DNA of 64,000 nt from Bin80 sp965219915 (GTDB lineage Bacteria; Bacteroidota; Rhodothermia; Rhodothermales; Bin80), in contig OZ244794.1 in the NCBI GenBank assembly GCA_965219915.1, positions 248,001 through 312,000 on the forward strand. Reading direction: 5' to 3'. The position numbers and the translations under genes were made by a program. Positions 63,752 to 64,000 of the stretch are shown one piece after another; the first letter of the stretch is position 1; every line of letters starts with the position of its first letter. A model generated the notes under the pieces. That model was not told where the DNA came from. It made no database searches and was given only the letters and a program-made list of their open reading frames with translations.

Positions 63752-64000
63752 TGTCTAATTCTGAATTGATTATGGCCTCCAGCCGCTCTGCTTCCTGAAG
63801 AAAGCGGTCCCGTTCATCCGGGTGCTGCTCACTGAGTGAACGGTAGACGGATGATGCTTCCGCATACTGTTCCTGAGCCACGAGTATGCGCGCGAAGGTT
63901 TCGGTGATCGTATCGCTGAACTCCTCTTCCTCCACAGGTTCGTCAATAATACTTTCGTGTGACCCGAGATCGGGGCGACCCGCTGATTCTAGTTGCATTA
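63738..64000 (-). CDS. TPR-like protein, C-terminal part (runs off the window)
   Basis: At least 86 residues, open to the right edge; ATG 63998 may be internal. After an acidic linker (EPVEEEEFSDTITETF) comes one tetratricopeptide-like helix pair: ARILVAQEQYAEASSVYRSL and LSEQHPDERDRFLQEAERLE. The architecture upstream cannot be seen. It is coupled to anmK by overlap. Confidence 0.55.
   Translation of the reverse strand, partial: MQLESAGRPDLGSHESIIDEPVEEEEFSDTITETFARILVAQEQYAEASSVYRSLSEQHPDERDRFLQEAERLEAIINSELDSDSP

Noticed and set aside
1..64000. CRISPR array
   Set aside because: No regularly spaced direct repeats of 20-40 bases were seen anywhere.

Overview
The window looks like chromosomal DNA of a free-living, probably marine Gram-negative bacterium of the Bacteroidota/Rhodothermota kind. 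I infer this from several features. Most start codons lack a Shine-Dalgarno sequence. There are many lipoprotein or membrane-anchored 6-bladed beta-propeller proteins, together with a sulfatase, TRAP transporter, TolC/MlaC envelope genes, large secreted M14 and HExxH metalloproteases, bactofilin, and an F1Fo ATP synthase whose genes are split into two loci. Base composition is near 50-53% GC. No rRNA gene is present and I cannot name a genus.

Layout. 1-4.5 kb: the tail of a K+ channel with a zinc ribbon, a fused aspartokinase/diaminopimelate decarboxylase, and a sulfatase lipoprotein. 5.1-14.3 kb: transport and metabolism, with a SulP-STAS transporter, TRAP permeases (dctQM) converging on their likely binding protein (dctP), an SDR, a class III aminotransferase and an FGGY sugar kinase. 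14.4-19.7 kb: a secreted phospholipase D-like protein with an Excalibur tail, two beta-propeller proteins and a decayed IS1634-type transposase. 19.8-27.4 kb: two tRNA-Ser genes, then one long minus-strand block: dciA-like, M23 peptidase, bactofilin, two ATP synthase accessory genes and atpB-E-F-H-A-G. 27.7-40.5 kb: two more propellers, TolC-MlaC-glycosyltransferase, a glycosidase-like/multi-TM fusion, an M14 peptidase and recJ.

40.7-48 kb is an accessory, decayed region. It holds a broken ParA gene, a cluster of GTGACC repeats, a GC-rich ribbon-helix-helix gene, a remnant of a P4/D5-type primase-helicase, and an IS5-type element carrying one nonsense codon that seems to split a minus-strand gene. 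Within it lies a compact three-gene secreted set: a Cys-rich peptide, a propeller lipoprotein and a membrane-tethered thioredoxin-like protein.

48-52.1 kb: an MFS transporter, an outer-membrane protein and the second ATP synthase locus (atpDC). 52.4-59.2 kb: a secreted zinc metalloprotease and then the most striking unit of the window, a RecQ-type helicase fused to a phosphoribosyltransferase-like domain, translationally coupled to two tandem DprA-like proteins. This is a candidate DNA-processing or defence module. 59.2-64 kb: thiL, a 39-residue membrane peptide, an AAA ATPase, an AbrB-type protein without a visible toxin, anmK, and the end of a TPR-like gene.

Where I could read promoters they resemble sigma-70 sites (TTGACA-16-TAGAAT, TTGACG-18-TAGAAT, CTGACA-16-TATATT). 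One of them moves the start of a propeller gene downstream.
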